This document shows, piece after piece, positions 10,376 to 22,327 of a stretch of DNA of 64,000 nt. How positions within the stretch are numbered: position 1 is the first letter of the stretch; every line of letters begins with the position of its first letter. A program made the translations under genes and the position numbers. The DNA is from Silene conica (lineage: Eukaryota > Streptophyta > Magnoliopsida > Caryophyllales > Caryophyllaceae). Where the stretch lies: NCBI GenBank assembly GCA_029255685.2, contig CM055312.2, positions 55,028,202 through 55,092,201 of the forward strand, written 5' to 3'. Below the pieces are notes generated by a model. The model was given only the letters and a program-made list of their open reading frames with translations. It had not been told where the DNA came from and did no database searches.

Positions 10376-13300
10376 TCAATCGAATAGGCTTGGATGCGTA
10401 GCGCGCATCGAAGCTTCAGTCTCCCACTTTTTCTCTTCTACATCACCACATCTCCAAAGGATCTTCACTAAGGGAACCACCTTGCTCGCAGCTTCCGGTC
10501 TTGACGATCAATGATCTTCATTGGGGGCTCTTCAAATGCAAGACTCGGCTCAAGGTTATCAATCTCTCGCTGCAGAACATGACTTGGGTCACTGATGTAT
10601 TTCCGAAGTTGCGAAACATGAAAGACTCTATGAACCTTGCATAAACTAGGAGGCAAGTCCAATCTGTAGGCCACGGCACCAATCCTCTTAACGATCTCAT
10701 ATAGGCCAATGTACTTAGGGCTCAATTTTCCTTTAACCCCAAATCTTTTAATTCCTTTCATCGGCAAAACCTTGAGAAAAACACGATCGCCAATCTCTAA
10801 CTCAAGCGGTCGACGGCGGACATCTTCATAGGATTTCTGCCGGTCCTGGGCGGCTTTCATCCTACCACGAATCAACTGAACATGGTCAATGGTCTCAACT
10901 AGTTGATCGGGTCCTAGGTCAAGAACATTACTCGACTGATCCCAGCAAATCGGACTACGGCACTTCCTTCCATAAAGAGCCTCATAGGGAGCCATCTTGA
11001 TTGACGAATGATAACTGTTGTTGTAAGAGAACTCAACCAACGGCAAACTCTGCTCCCAAGAAGACTAAAAGTCTAATGTACACGCTGGCAGAAGATCCTC
11101 TAAGGTCTGAACGGTCCTCTCGGACTGACTATCAGTAGCAGCATGGAATGCAGTACTCATCAACAATCGGCTACTCATGGCCTCCTGGAGAGCTTTGCAA
11201 AACCTCGAACAAAAATGGGGATCTCTATCTGATACGATCTCCTTAGGAACACCGTGATATCTAACAATCTCAGCAACATAAGCCCTAGCAAGACGATCCA
11301 TATCTCAGGTCTCTCTAATCGGAATAAATCTCGCACACTTAGGCAGTCGGTCAACTACCACCCAAACATCATCCTTACCACCCACAGTCTTCGGTAACGC
11401 TATCACAAAATCCATGGAGATACACTCCCACTTCCACTGAGGAACGTGAAGAGGCTGAAGCAGACCACCAGGTCTCTTATGCTCAATCTTGACTTGTAGG
11501 CATGTCAAACATCTACTCACGTAACTCAAAATGTCACTCTTCATCCCGGTCCACCAGAACTGAGAAGGTCCTTATGCATCTTTTCACCACCGGGGTGAAT
11601 CGAATAGAGAGTCAAATGTGCCTCATCTAACACCCTCTTTCTAAAATTAGGAGCAATAGGAACATACATCCGGCAACGGAATCAAAGAAAACGATTAGTA
11701 CCAATCACAAAGTCCTTAGCCTCACCATTGGCAATCTTAGCCTCAAATTTCTTGAAAGTTGCATCGGTAGGCGAACTCTAACGAATCTCCCAATACAAGG
11801 TAGGCTTAGCTGCCATCGCATCCAAATAGTTGAAACATGTCCCAACCATCTCAAGTCTCAGCTTCTGGAACTCGAAACACAACTCATTGGGCATCACTCT
11901 AATCGCGCTCAAACAATGAGAAATCTTCCTACTAAGAGCATCTGCAACCACATTAGCTTTGCCCTCATGATAAAGAAGCTCGATGTCGTAGTCCTTGACA
12001 AGCTCAAGCCAACGGCGTTGTCTCTTGTTGAGGTCTTTCTGGGTGAAAATATACCTCAAGCTCTTATGGTTAGTAAAAATGCGGCAATGGGAACCAATCA
12101 GGTAATGACGCCACATCTTCAAGGCATGAACAACTGCGGCTAACTCCAAATCATGTGTAGGATAGTTCACCTCGTGAACACGCAACTGTCTAGAGGTATA
12201 GGCAATCACTTTCCCACTCTGCATTAGAACACATCCCAAACCAAGCATCGAAGCATCGCAATACACATCATAATCAAATCCATACTCCGGAAGAGTCAGT
12301 ACTGGAGCGGTCGTCAATCTGGTCTTCAACTCCTGGAAAGAACTCTTGCAGCTATCAGTCCAAACAAACTTGGTTTCCTTCTTGAGAAACTGAGTCATCG
12401 GGCGAGCAAGTTTAGAGAAATCTTTCACGAATCGACGATAACAACCTGTTAATCCCAGAAAACTACGGATCTCACCAATGTCTTTGGGTCTCTGCCAATC
12501 CATAACAGCCTCTATTTTGGAGGGGTCAACTATCACACCCTCGCTGGAGATCACATGGCCTAGAAAGGCTACCTCTAACAACCAAAATTCACATTTCGAA
12601 AACTTAGCGAACCACTTCTAACAACGCAGAATCTCAAGTATAATCGGAAGATGCTCAGCATGTTCTTCGTCGGTCTTCGAGTAAATCAGAATGTCATCTA
12701 TGAACACCACAACACACGTGTCCAAGGACTCACTAAAGGTTCGGTTCATCTAATCCATAAAAATGGCAAGAGCATTAGTCAACCAGAAAGGCATGACTAC
12801 AAACTCAAAATGTCCATAGCAAGTGCGAAAAACAGTCTTAGCAACATCGGCCTCACGAACGGGAATTTGATGATATCCTGACTGTAGATCGATCTTAGAG
12901 AACCTATAAGCACCACGGAGCTGGTCGAACAAATCATCAATCCCAGGCAATGGATAACGGTTCTTCACCGTGACACGATGCAGCTCTCTGTAATCAATGC
13001 ACAACCTCATCGAACCATCCTTGTTCTTTACAAACAAAACTGGAGCACCCCACGACGATTCACCCGGTCTAATGAAACCTTTGTCAATCATCTCTTCCAA
13101 CTGTTTCTTCAATTCCTTCAACTCTGGCGGAGCCATCCGATAAGGAGCTTTAGAAATCGGTCGGGTACCAGGAACGAGCTCGATCGTAAACTCTACGTCA
13201 CGCTTTGGAGGAATACTAGGTAACTCCTTAGGAAAGACATCAGGGAACTCTCAAAAAATAGGCACATCCTCAAGCTTCGGCAATGGAGGCTTCGCAGCTG

Positions 13301-14755
13301 AAATGACACAGAGGAAGGCTTGGCAACCCTTACTAAGAAGAAAAGAAGCTTTCATTGAAGAAATGAGACGAACACCCTTTCGGGGGTGGTTTCCCTTATA
13401 GGAAACACGAACTCCTGAAGGACTCCTCAAGTAGATTTTATGGTCATGGCACTCGAAGCGAGCATGGTACCACGACAACCATTCTATACCGAGGATAATG
13501 TCAAACTCCTCGAGAGGAAACCTCAGAAGGTTCGCAGGAAATAGGGAGCTGGCTACCAAAATGGGTAAATCCGTATAGGAAGAAGAACAGGAGAATATGT
13601 CTCCCGAAGGCAATACAATGGAAGTCTCCTCACAAGGGGAAGACTCGAGAGTAAGACTGTCGACAAACTTGGTTGATGTGAAGGATAGGGAAGCACCGGT
13701 ATCAAATAGGATCAAACATTCGGCACCAAGGACTGAGAACATACCGGCAATGATATCTGGATTCGCCTCAGCCTTAGCTCTAGTCATCACAAAGATCTTC
13801 CCCTTAGGCTTGTTTCCACCTCGAACAGCAGCTGCAGCAGTAGCAGCCTTCCCATGGGTTGTGTTTCTCTCTGGGCACTCATAGGAACGATGGCCAAGAC
13901 CATTACAAGTGTAGCACTTTTGGGCATTCTTGAAGCAGTCAAATCCAGGATACAGGTCTTTACGACAACGATGGCACTTATCCTTGGAAGTCTCAATGTG
14001 AACAATGGTACAAGCAACAGGAGCTACAAATCTCTCAAATATCTTCTTTTGGGCAGTAGGAGGAGCAGTGGATGGAACAAATGGCCTCTTACCCTGGTAA
14101 CTAGTCCTCTGGTAAGAAGATTCACTAGCAACTCTAGTCTCAGCATCAATGGCCTTGATAGAACTCTCAGCCCATATAGAATCATCATAAACCTCCACAA
14201 AAGAAGTATAATCCCTCCTAACCATGCTCTCAATGTGAGGACTCAACTGGCCTCGGTAAACCCTCTCTGATTCATCTCTGACAAAGCGAGCAGCGAAATG
14301 AGCTAGCTGGTTAAACTTGTTAGTAAATTTTGAACTATCATCTTGGCTTAATTCAAGTCCATGAATTCCTTCAGCCTCTGGAACGAAGCTCTCTCGGGTA
14401 TAAGCGGGTCTCAACCAGGTTCTTGAAAGCATCCCAATCGAACAACGGGTCTAGAAGAGCGGTATGACCAGTGAGCGTCCACCATATGTCGGCCTCGTGT
14501 GTCAGAAAGTGAGCAGCTAAACGTACTATTTCCTGCCTGGTCACGAAGTACATTGAGAACCAACGTTCCATGTCCCTAAACTACTCAAACAATGCGACAG
14601 GATCAACTTCTCCAGCATAGCTCTTGGTGTGACTCATGGACATCTGATTGGCTATCCAAGAGAAGCCACCGGGCCTGTTGGCATCATTAACAGAAGGCGC
14701 AGGAGGAACAGTGTCAGCCTGAGTCCTCTGGTTCTCCAGAACCTGTAGAAGCGCT
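10376..14755 (-). pseudogene. gag-pol: Gypsy A gag-pol, chromodomain type, degenerate
   Basis: Read on the minus strand, this holds Gag, a zinc knuckle (CYTCNGLGHRSYEC, near 13915), protease DTGAS (near 13700), reverse transcriptase (13250-12580, with the FIDD form of the catalytic box near 12690), RNase H (to about 11950), the integrase zinc finger and core (11544-11000), and a C-terminal region with VFHVSQLRKY followed by the end of a chromodomain. The reverse-transcriptase-before-integrase order is Ty3/Gypsy, and the chromodomain points to a chromovirus, probably the Tekay/Del group. The frame is broken by stops at about 14581, 13249, 12747, 12620, 11778, 11302 and 11062 and by frameshifts near 14400 and 10487. 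Gag is also split by Copia copy 2: the frame continues at 23318-23360. It cannot make functional enzymes. Confidence 0.93.
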
Positions 14756-15743
14756 TGTGGGGAATAAAACGCGTATTCACCCTAAATTTGCAGGATTATA
14801 ATGAAATATGCAATTGTGAATATCGTCATAAGATTAAAAACATGAGAAAAGAAGTACAACCTTTAGTCCTCGCACAAAAGGCCTAAGAACAGGAATTAAT
14901 GCTAATTCCCTCCTATAACTTGCACCCAAGACTTAGTTTGAGACGTGGCCGCGTGTGCTAGAAATCCTCTCCAATTGCCTTGCAATATAGGGAGAGCCCT
15001 TGAGGTTTTAGATGTGAGATCTGAGGTTTTGGGAGAAGAATGCTCTCAAACCCTAATTTTATCCTGAGATTATTTTACAGTGCAACAAGAGTCAGTTGAT
15101 ATAAGGAGAAAGACTCTCCTTTTGTATTACTTAGGTCGGCCGAATGGGTCTTGGGTAAGGGTGGGCTTTTTCCACTCTTACCTTATACCTTTGCGTGATT
15201 CGACCCGTTTAGCTTTAAGTTGTTCGCGGGTTTTATTTATAAATCGTAACATGTTATCAGATATTAATACAGTCGATATATTAATAATGGTCTGACAAAA
15301 TACGATATTGTATAATTACCCAAATTAATATAACTGTTTATATTAATACGCGAATACTATATATAACCGTTTATATTTAATTTACGAATTAATCTTTTAA
15401 TCCGTATTAGCTAAAATTATTTAATCCGTATTAAATAATAATCTCAACATCTTATTGACTAATTTATTAGTCAACACCTCTGACTAACTGTTTAGTCATA
15501 TCCGGCATAAATGTGATTGTATTTTCATACCTTCACATCTCTCAAACGTGTCCTATAGGTGTGACGTATAGGGACCAGTTGATCACCGCCATCCGTATGA
15601 CAATAACGTCAAACTTATCTAGCAAGCCAACCGTTATTGATAAACGTGGATCAACTGGTAATAATACAAAAGTATGCCCTTGTGATCCTTAAAGAGATTT
15701 AATAAGTCATTGTACTTAATTGTCAAGGACACCAGCCCCAACA
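14756..15743 (-). repeat. 3' LTR of Copia copy 2
   Basis: 988 bp in plus-strand terms from TGTGGGGAATAAAACG to CCCCAACA. The U5 end (14756-14890) is unlike both the other LTR of this element and the LTRs of copy 1, whereas the rest matches 22328-23317 almost exactly. Confidence 0.95.
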
Positions 15744-16605
15744 ATCTCCCACTTGTCCGTACAAGGGTATGTGCAATGACGTTATCACACTACATGTGGA
15801 GGACACAATCTCCAACAAACTCCCACTTGTCCGTACAAGTGTAGGTGCGATAACCGAATCTCATATCCTTTTAAAATTTCTCCCACTCAATGTAAGACAA
15901 TTTGCAAATCCGCATTCGCAAAGGTCGTATCTCACAAGCGATCTGTATCAAGAGTGGTTTCCCCGACTAGAGAGTAACTTAACTGATAAAACGAATCTGT
16001 ATTCGAGCATGGCCATGCATTTCAGTTACTACTCCTCGAGTGGCCCTGAGAAATGATAAAATCCTGATAAGGGTTTGGATATTTCCCTCAACTCGAATCC
16101 TGCCGATATCGCCCAGCATGAAATAACCCAGAAAAAATCCTCTTGGCCCCTGTTACGGTGACCGTGGGAAAGAAACCAAAGTTACCTAAAATCTGTCTTA
16201 ATCTCAAGAAACAGTTGAAAGTCAAAAGACTCGACTCTAAGGAACACTATGGAGGTCCTATCCACGACCTGGCACCCAATGTTATAAAACATTTAGGACT
16301 CCATAACGCTGTCACGGGGTGTCCTACGAGATATCCGTATAACTCGCCTTTGTGATTGGTCAGTCAGCCGCGTGACTTATGGCTCGTTGAACCCACCATC
16401 AACAAACGTCACAAAATGATTACCTGAGTTATCAGCTCAAGTGGGTAATCAAGGACCAAAACGATGTAATGTTAATCAGTTCACTTTGTGGTGTTCAAAA
16501 TTGGCGTACAATTCCACATGAGAAACAAAACATTTTATATCATAACAATAAGGTTGAATAGAGTACACGAGAAAATGAATTATTACATGAATTCATAAAA
16601 GAGTA
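15744..16605 (-). other. 3' untranslated region and polypurine tract, Copia copy 2
   Basis: Reverse complement of 8079-8940 of copy 1, including the duplicated hairpin and purine tract (ATCTCCCACTTGT at 15744-15756 on the plus strand). It is non-coding in the sense direction. Plus-strand open frames at 15769-16056 and 16143-16355 mirror those in copy 1 and have no recognisable family. Confidence 0.8.
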
Positions 16606-19600
16606 CTACAACTTAGGAACACATCCAATTCCCATGGAATGAATGTGCCCTTCATGCTTATCACGTGGTAATGCTTTTGTGAGAGGATCGGCTATGTTGT
16701 CATCCGTAGCGATCTTTTCAATAAAAATCTCCTTTTGCTCCACGTAATCTCTGATTAGATGAGCTTTCCGTTGTACATGCCTAGCCTTGCTGCTAGACTT
16801 ATGCTCCTTAGCTTGGAAGATGGCACCGCTATTGTCACAATAGACGGTGATTGGGTCATTCGAACTAGGCACTACTGATAGTCTTTGTAAGAATTGACGC
16901 ATCCATATTGCTTCCTTAGCTGCTTCTGAGGCGGCATAGTACTCGGACTCAGTCGTAGAATCTGCTGTAACACTCTGTTTAGAACTTTTCCAGCTGACAG
17001 CAGCGCCATTAAGAGTAAAAACGAATCCAGACTGAGATTTCGAGTCATCTCGATCCGTTTGGAAGCTAGCATCTGCGTAACCCGTGGCGTAGAGCGTCGA
17101 GTCGCCTCCAAAAGTCAATCCCCAATCTTTAGTCCTCCTTAGGTACTTAAGAATGTTTTTCACGGCCATCCAGTGTTGTTCACCTGGATGAGCTTGGAAT
17201 CGACTTGTCATACTCAATGCATATGCAACGTCAGGACGTGTGCATATCATGGCATACATGATCGATCCTATTGCCGAAGCATAAGGAATCCGACTCATGC
17301 GCTCTTTCTCTTCCACTGACTTAGCTTCTTGAGTCTTGCTCAAGTGAAGCCCAGGAGTCATAGGAAGGAACCCCTTCTTGGAGTTCGTCATGCTGAATCT
17401 CTCCAGAATCTTCTCTATATAAGATTCCTGACTGAGAGACAACATCCGTCGTGATCTATCCCTGTAGATACGGATGCCCAAAATTCTTTGTGCCTCTCCC
17501 AGATCTTTCATCTGGAAATGGTTTTTCAACCATGCTTTAACCGAAGATAAGAGAGGTATGTCATTCCCAATCAAGAGTATGTCATCGACATACAGTACTA
17601 GGAATACAATCTTACTCCCACTCGACTTGATATAGAGACATGGTTCCTCGACTGATCGAATGAACCCATTCTCTTTTATCACTTGGTCGAAGCGATGATT
17701 CCAACTCCGCGATGCTTGCTTAAGTCCATAGATGGAACGCTTAAGCTTGCAAACTTTCTTAGGATGTGCTGGATCGATAAAACCCTCGGGTTGTACCATG
17801 TACAACTCTTCCTCCAAATAACCGTTTAAGAAGGCGGTTTTAACGTCCATTTGCCATATTTCATAGTCATGAAATGCGGCGATCGCTAAGATAATCCGAA
17901 TGGAACGTAGCATGACTACGGGTGCAAAGATCTCATCATAGTGCAAGCCTGGCACTTGGGTGAAACCTTTAGCAACTAGTGTAGCCTTGTGGATATCTTG
18001 TTGTCCTTCCACGGCATGCTTTATCTTGTAAAGCCATTTGCATTGAAGGGGACGTACCTTTGCAGGTAGGTCCACAAGATCCCACACGTTGTTCTCATAC
18101 ATGGAGTCCATCTCGGATTGCATGGCTTCTAGCCATAGCTTTGAGTCAGAACTAGTCCTGCCACCTTTATAGGTTTTGGGTTCATTACCCTCTAGGAGTA
18201 AGACGTCATCTGTATCGTGTTCCTCGACCATACCAATGTATCTGTCCGGTGGAATATAGACTCTTCCTGACCTCCTAGGTTCCTCAGGGATATCTACCGC
18301 AGCCTCGGTTGAAGGTACTGTTTCCTCCAATGGTTGCTCGGTAGTTGGTTCTTGAACCTCCGATAACTCGAAGGTTCTATTACTCGACTTGTTCTCGAGA
18401 AATTCTTTCTCTAAGAACGTCGCACTAGCCGCAACAAAAACACGTTGTTCGGTAGGCGAGTAGAAGTAATGACCAAACGTTCCCTTTGGATAGCCTATAA
18501 AGTATGTCTTGACCGATCGCGGGCCGAGCTTATCCTCGTGTCTCCACTTGACATAAGCCTCGCAGCCCCAAACCCTAATAAAGGACAAGTTGGGGACCGT
18601 TCCCTTCCATAACTCGAATGGAGTCTTGTCAACAGCTTTAGACGGACTTCGGTTAAGTATTAGAGCGGCTGACAAAAGAGCATATCCCCACAATGAATCA
18701 GGCACAACGGTGTGACTCATCATGGATCGAACCATATCGAGTAAAGTTCGATTTCTCCGTTCGGACACACCATTTAATTGTGGTGTTCCAGGTGGAGTCA
18801 ACTGTAGCACGATCCCACAGTCTTTTAGGTGTTGATCAAACTCGTGTGAAAGATACTCACCACCACGATCCGAACGTAGTGCTTTAATCTTTCTACCCAG
18901 CTGGTTCTGTACCCGATTCTGGTATTCTTTGAACTTGTCAAAGGATTCACTTTTATGTTTCATCAAGTAGACATAGCCATATCTACTCAAATCATCCGTG
19001 AAAGTGATGAAATACCTATAGCCTTCTCGTGCGTTGATCGACATAGGGCCACATACGTCCGTATGTATGAGTCCTAATAGGTCGGCAGCGCGCATTCCAA
19101 CACCTTTGAAGGAAATACGAGTCATTTTGCCGATGAGACATGATTCACACGTGCCATATGATTCGAAATCAAAGGGCGAAATAGCTCCATTCTGTATGAG
19201 CTGTTTTACGCGTTTCTCATTTATGTGTCCCGTACGACAATGCCATAGGTAAGTTTGATCTTTGTCACCTACCTTTATTCTTTTATTATTCACATGTAAT
19301 ATCTCGGTGGTTTGATCTAAAACATAAATTGCATTCATGGAAACTGCCTTGGCATAAATCATATTGTGTAAGGAGAAAATACAGCTATTATTCTCTATTA
19401 CAAATGAAAAGCCGAGTTTGTCAAGTGCAGAAACTAAAATAATTTTTTTGGACAAACTAGGAACATAATAACAGTTATATAAAAATAACTCGAATCCACT
19501 TGGAAGCTGGATTACGTATGTTCCCTTCGAGACTGCAGCCACACGTGCTCCATTCCCGACACGCAGGTCCACCTCACCCTTGATTAGGGGTTCTTGGTTT

Positions 19601-20637
19601 CGGAGGCCCTGCACATGATTACATAGATGAGAACCACAACCAGTATCAAGTACCCAAGTTCCGCAACTTGCATGGTTAATATCAATCATGTGAATAAAAG
19701 AAGAAGAAGACATACCAACAGGAGTAACACGGCCTGCTTTAATGTCCTCGCGATACACGGGGCATGAGCGCCTCCAATGCCCAGTCTTGTGGCAATGGTG
19801 ACATTCCATGCTTGTATCCTTGCTCTTTGTCTTGCCTTGTGAGTTACTCGACTCACCAGGCCCACTCTTAGCAAATCCTGGTTTCTTGAACCTGGGCCTA
19901 CCTACCGCTAGGTCGCCCTGAGCTTTACCCTTCCCTTTACCTTTTCCCTTACTTGAGATCATGAGAACATCCTGCTTTAGACTCCCACTCAACTTTAGAT
20001 CCTTCTCAGTCTGTACGAGAAGGGAGTGGAGCTCATGGGGAGTCTTCTTCATGTCGTTCATGTAGTAGTTGGCCCTAAAGAGGGCGAACCCATCATGAAG
20101 CGAATGAAGCATGCGATCAACGATGATGTTCTCACTGATCTTGCAGTTTAGGGTCTCCAGTTTCTCGATATTCTCAATCATGTTGAGAATATGTGGGCTA
20201 ACAGCTTGGCCCTTCTGGAGTTTCGCCTCAAAGAAGCGACAGGTATGCTCATAAGAAACGATTCTCGGAGCCTTGGAGAATTCGTTAGTGAGCGTGGTGA
20301 AAATCTTGTTTGCACCATGGGTTATGAAGCGTCTTTGCAAATTAGATTCCATTGCATAGATGAGTACGTTCTTTATCGCACCCGCTTCCATGACGAAGTC
20401 GCTATGAGCGCGAACATCGTTGGCTCTAGCTCCAGTTCCTGGGTGTGCCGGAATGGGCTCAGTTAAAAACTTAAGCTTTCCGTCAGCAATGGCAGCATTC
20501 CGTAGTGCTGCCTCCCAGTCAGAGAAGTTTGACCCATCATTCCTCAGTCTAGTTGACTGATTCATGGAGTCCATGAAGGCTTTTAGCCAGGATTCACGTG
20601 CTAGCTTGGCACTTGGCATTGGGTCTTCACCAGCCAT
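16606..20637 (-). CDS. gag-pol: Ty1/Copia Gag-Pol polyprotein
   Basis: A single frame of 1343 codons. Gag covers about residues 1-275, with a KGKGKGKGK basic stretch near 230, and a CCHC zinc knuckle lies at about 279-292. The aspartic protease has LDTGC near 331. The integrase zinc finger has H465, H470, C496 and C499, and the DDE core has D526, D589 and E625. Reverse transcriptase carries WQMDVKTAFLNG near 928 and YVDD near 1015. RNase H has a GYADAS motif near 1185, TESE near 1230 and CDN near 1266. Every catalytic residue I looked for is present. The order is that of Copia. The start codon follows a 1.7-kb leader and is the first ATG in frame with homology to copy 1 and copia-3 Gag. Likely products are virus-like particle protein and replication enzymes acting in cytoplasm and nucleus. 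Best donor candidate for copy 1. Confidence 0.96.
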   Translation of the reverse strand: MAGEDPMPSAKLARESWLKAFMDSMNQSTRLRNDGSNFSDWEAALRNAAIADGKLKFLTEPIPAHPGTGARANDVRAHSDFVMEAGAIKNVLIYAMESNLQRRFITHGANKIFTTLTNEFSKAPRIVSYEHTCRFFEAKLQKGQAVSPHILNMIENIEKLETLNCKISENIIVDRMLHSLHDGFALFRANYYMNDMKKTPHELHSLLVQTEKDLKLSGSLKQDVLMISSKGKGKGKGKAQGDLAVGRPRFKKPGFAKSGPGESSNSQGKTKSKDTSMECHHCHKTGHWRRSCPVYREDIKAGRVTPVGMSSSSFIHMIDINHASCGTWVLDTGCGSHLCNHVQGLRNQEPLIKGEVDLRVGNGARVAAVSKGTYVIQLPSGFELFLYNCYYVPSLSKKIILVSALDKLGFSFVIENNSCIFSLHNMIYAKAVSMNAIYVLDQTTEILHVNNKRIKVGDKDQTYLWHCRTGHINEKRVKQLIQNGAISPFDFESYGTCESCLIGKMTRISFKGVGMRAADLLGLIHTDVCGPMSINAREGYRYFITFTDDLSRYGYVYLMKHKSESFDKFKEYQNRVQNQLGRKIKALRSDRGGEYLSHEFDQHLKDCGIVLQLTPPGTPQLNGVSERRNRTLLDMVRSMMSHTVVPDSLWGYALLSAALILNRSPSKAVDKTPFELWKGTVPNLSFIRVWGCEAYVKWRHEDKLGPRSVKTYFIGYPKGTFGHYFYSPTEQRVFVAASATFLEKEFLENKSSNRTFELSEVQEPTTEQPLEETVPSTEAAVDIPEEPRRSGRVYIPPDRYIGMVEEHDTDDVLLLEGNEPKTYKGGRTSSDSKLWLEAMQSEMDSMYENNVWDLVDLPAKVRPLQCKWLYKIKHAVEGQQDIHKATLVAKGFTQVPGLHYDEIFAPVVMLRSIRIILAIAAFHDYEIWQMDVKTAFLNGYLEEELYMVQPEGFIDPAHPKKVCKLKRSIYGLKQASRSWNHRFDQVIKENGFIRSVEEPCLYIKSSGSKIVFLVLYVDDILLIGNDIPLLSSVKAWLKNHFQMKDLGEAQRILGIRIYRDRSRRMLSLSQESYIEKILERFSMTNSKKGFLPMTPGLHLSKTQEAKSVEEKERMSRIPYASAIGSIMYAMICTRPDVAYALSMTSRFQAHPGEQHWMAVKNILKYLRRTKDWGLTFGGDSTLYATGYADASFQTDRDDSKSQSGFVFTLNGAAVSWKSSKQSVTADSTTESEYYAASEAAKEAIWMRQFLQRLSVVPSSNDPITVYCDNSGAIFQAKEHKSSSKARHVQRKAHLIRDYVEQKEIFIEKIATDDNIADPLTKALPRDKHEGHIHSMGIGCVPKL
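19609..19715 (-). other. Candidate intron at the gag-protease junction, Copia copy 2
   Basis: Same donor (G|GTATGT) and acceptor (TGTGCAG|GG) as in copy 1 at 5174-5280, 107 nt. Removal would eliminate the protease active site and give a Gag-only product. Inference from splice-site consensus and from its position shared with copia-3. Confidence 0.4.
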
Positions 20638-21987
20638 TTTAGTTTTACAGCAGTTTTAATGAACGTGTTCTACACTGAAAGAAGATAAAACAAAACCATA
20701 TAAGCAACTTATTGTTGTGATTTAAGTCTATATTAAATTGAATTTAAACTCGTAGACTCATGCATTTATATAATTGATCTCCCTCAAGAATTATATAAAC
20801 GATCCCAAGACTCAATTTCCGTATATTGATAAGCCCACAGTTTGGCTAATTCCAATCGTTGGAACTCTTGGTCGATAGATTTCCGTAAATCCTATCTATT
20901 AGTCCATCTCAGTCACTGGAATATTATCGAGTGACCATGATGTTGAGATAAAATAAATCATCTGTTCCCACTTACCCGACGTAGAAGGGGTCATATTATG
21001 CCTACCGACGAAGAAGGGATTCATGGGAGGCTGATTTTAAAGACTAATCTCAATTTTTGGTTATACGAGGAAGACCCCATCAACTCTTATTTATCCATAT
21101 TTAAGTGAACTAAAAACTAGCATTTGCGTGAATGAATTAAATAAAGTGATGGCTTTTAAATTGACATGTGACATCTGTATTGTCACAGAAAACTAACGCG
21201 TGACCTCTACATGAGTCAGTTTTCAGGCATGATATAGGTGGTTTGGTTTTTAGGCGGAATATGATGCAAGCTATTATCGATGAAAGCGTAAAGATAAATG
21301 CAATAAACGTAAATAAAAGTCCTAGTGTGGCCTATCCTACCAAAATAAACATAAAACAACTTGGAATCCACCGTTGGACCCTAGAAGCTTGTCTTGATGT
21401 TCTATCTTGGTCCTTGCAGCGGGAGTGAGCATCCGGTCTCCGTCTTGTCTTTGGTCTTCACAAAATTACTAATTTAAATTACAAAAGTAATCCTAGATAC
21501 ATTCTAATTTAAATACAAAAGTAATTACATGGCAAAAACCCAAAACGGAGATTCAAGATCTCAAAATTACAAGCAAGATCGTGTCCCATCATTACGGTAA
21601 CACAATCTTCTAAGGCCACACTAAGTTACAACCGTTGCAAAAATTAAATACGTTATTGAAAGCATTCAAGGCATTCACAAGACGATAAATAAAATGCATC
21701 AACTAAATAAAATTTATATATGACATAATACCGTTATTATGATTAATAAATTTATACCAAACCACCTTTTAAGATTAAAATTATGTGACTATACCGCTTT
21801 AATCACCAATTTTAACAAACATATAATCCATTATTTTAAACTGTTTTAAAACAATATGTATCAAACGAGGGTGAACCGTTTCACTAAATAATACACTATT
21901 TCCGTATATAGTATATTATTTTAAGCCATGTGAAAATAAAACATGTTATTTTCGTAAAATAAAAAAAAACGATTCTGTTACAGGGGT

Positions 21988-22027
21988 GGTCTACCGACCG
22001 GAAAAACAGGTCTACCGACCACCTGAC

Positions 22028-22075
<48 letters not shown>

Positions 22076-22230
22076 CAGAATGGTCGACCGACCCGAAAAA
22101 CAGGTCGACCGACCACAAAACACGAAACCGAGTTTCTGAACACGATTTCTCACAAAGGAAACTGTTTTGAAAAAAAACAGAAAACTCACACAGGGGCGGT
22201 CGACCGACCGCTATAACTGGTCGACCGACC
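21988..22230 (-). repeat. Three 12-9-12 hairpin modules in the Copia 2 leader
   Basis: Pairs start at 21988 and 22009, 22082 and 22103, and 22198 and 22219, each exactly 21 nt apart. Plus-strand arms are GGTCTACCGACC for the first pair and GGTCGACCGACC for the others. They correspond one to one with 2639-2886 of copy 1 and lie between gag and the primer site. Confidence 0.9.
22032..22071. repeat. Homopolymer run of about 40 T
   Basis: A single long T run (A on the element's coding strand) between hairpin modules one and two. Copy 1 has instead an A-rich stretch with a few T and then a T run at about 2799-2845. Its exact length may be a sequencing or assembly artefact. Confidence 0.85.
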
Positions 22231-22313
22231 GACACGGCGGCAGAAACGAGATTTTTCAAAAACTTTTAAATAAACTTATGAAAAACACAAAAGTAAAATT
22301 TTCATGGCCTAAG

Positions 22314-22325
22314 GCTCTGATACCA
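22314..22325 (-). promoter_or_regulatory. Primer-binding site, initiator Met tRNA type (Copia 2)
   Basis: The plus strand reads GCTCTGATACCA, the complement of TGGTATCAGAGC. It lies two bases inside the 5' LTR at 22328. Confidence 0.93.
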
Positions 22326-22327
22326 CT